A DNA stretch of 21,426 bases, from contig JADRCO010001203.1 of assembly GCA_021464525.1 (NCBI GenBank), forward strand, positions 1 to 21,426, read 5' to 3'. The translations under genes and the position numbers were made by a program. This DNA is from Rhizophagus sp. LPA8_4_AMF. Lineage: Eukaryota > Glomeromycota > Glomeromycetes > Glomerales > Glomeraceae. Positions 20,986 to 21,426 of the stretch are shown here, piece after piece (the first letter of the stretch is position 1; the number at the start of each line of letters is the position of its first letter). The notes beneath the pieces are model-generated. The model saw only the letters and a program-made list of their open reading frames with translations, was not told where the DNA came from and searched no databases.

Positions 20986-21426
20986 TCTATTAATCTATTT
21001 CGAAAAGGCAATGTTATATTATTATTATTTGTATGAAATATAAATTTTATAATAAATTATAAATATCATTCTTATTTTGTAACAATTCTGATCAAGTTTT
21101 AAAAATGGTAAAACGTTGATTTATTGATGAAAAAAAAACTACCGAATGACGCCAAATCACGTGATTAACTTACTAAATTCAAACCGCATTATGACGATCA
21201 TTATCTCCATAAACAAGCTGAAAAAAAAAACTCTTTCCCGTACTTCACTAAAATATAACATTTCCACAGTAACGAAATTCTAAGTGTTACTTTTATTAAA
21301 CTTTATCATTATTTAGACTGATATTTTTTTTACAGTTCACTCTTAGTTTCGCTCCTTATACTTTATATACACATCAGGAAAATTTTTCAGGAGATAAACA
21401 TCGATGTTCATCACACCATCGGTATT
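20986..21426. other. 3' flank of copy 3 and window end
   Basis: AT-rich sequence. A minus-strand open frame from the window edge to a TGA at 21374-21376 might be the end of another gene, but it is too short to judge. A palindromic E-box is listed separately. Confidence 0.4.
21155..21166. promoter_or_regulatory. Palindromic CACGTG E-box
   Basis: AATCACGTGATT is a perfect 12-bp palindrome around CACGTG, the core bound by fungal bHLH factors of the Cbf1/Pho4 type. It follows an ACGCCAA word. It lies downstream of copy 3 and could serve a gene beyond the window. Confidence 0.35.

Noticed and set aside
21374-21426. Minus-strand open frame at the window edge (NTDGVMNIDVYLLKNFS then stop)
   Set aside because: Only 17 codons are visible; no family match and no splice evidence.

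Overview
The window looks like nuclear DNA of an arbuscular mycorrhizal fungus (Glomeromycotina), most likely Rhizophagus or a close relative. It is very AT-rich. Coding regions are split by short GT-AG introns of about 67-190 bp. The gene content is typical of lineage-expanded families of that group: BTB-BACK-TLDc proteins, TKL-like kinases with cysteine-rich N-termini, and a lysine-rich family with a nuclease-like D...ExS pattern. Species assignment is inference from recalled family style, not from a search.

Layout. 25-800 (-): decayed 3' part of an O-acetylhomoserine sulfhydrylase (MET17-type) gene that still keeps one intron. 1640-1936 (-): plausible terminal exon of an unknown S/T/N-rich protein. 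3708-4022 (+): weak ORF. 4110-4413: degenerate minisatellite with a 76-77 bp higher-order period. 4601-6316 (+): eight-exon gene of unknown function with a basic NLS-like tract and a possible degenerate PD-(D/E)XK core; its 5' end is not found. 7022-7312 (+): relic of a BTB-TLDc gene. 7313-7585 (+): possible small secreted protein. 8307-9828 (+), 9979-11713 (-) and 19453-20985 (+): three intact BTB-BACK-TLDc genes that share an intron at the same codon and phase. 14757-16887 (-): Cys-rich/TKL kinase gene with one frameshift and one in-frame TAG.

The remainder, including 16888-19452, is AT-rich intergenic DNA holding one MITE-like inverted-repeat element, several palindromes resembling bZIP and bHLH sites, and a recurring TACTGTA/TACAGTA word. 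I saw no rRNA, tRNA or CRISPR array.

The genes do not form a pathway. They read as a birth-and-death neighbourhood: three live paralogues plus one dead copy of a BTB-TLDc family, alongside a kinase copy and a metabolic gene copy in decay. TLDc proteins are known for oxidation resistance and V-ATPase contacts, and BTB proteins commonly act as CUL3 adaptors; those roles are family knowledge and not shown here.
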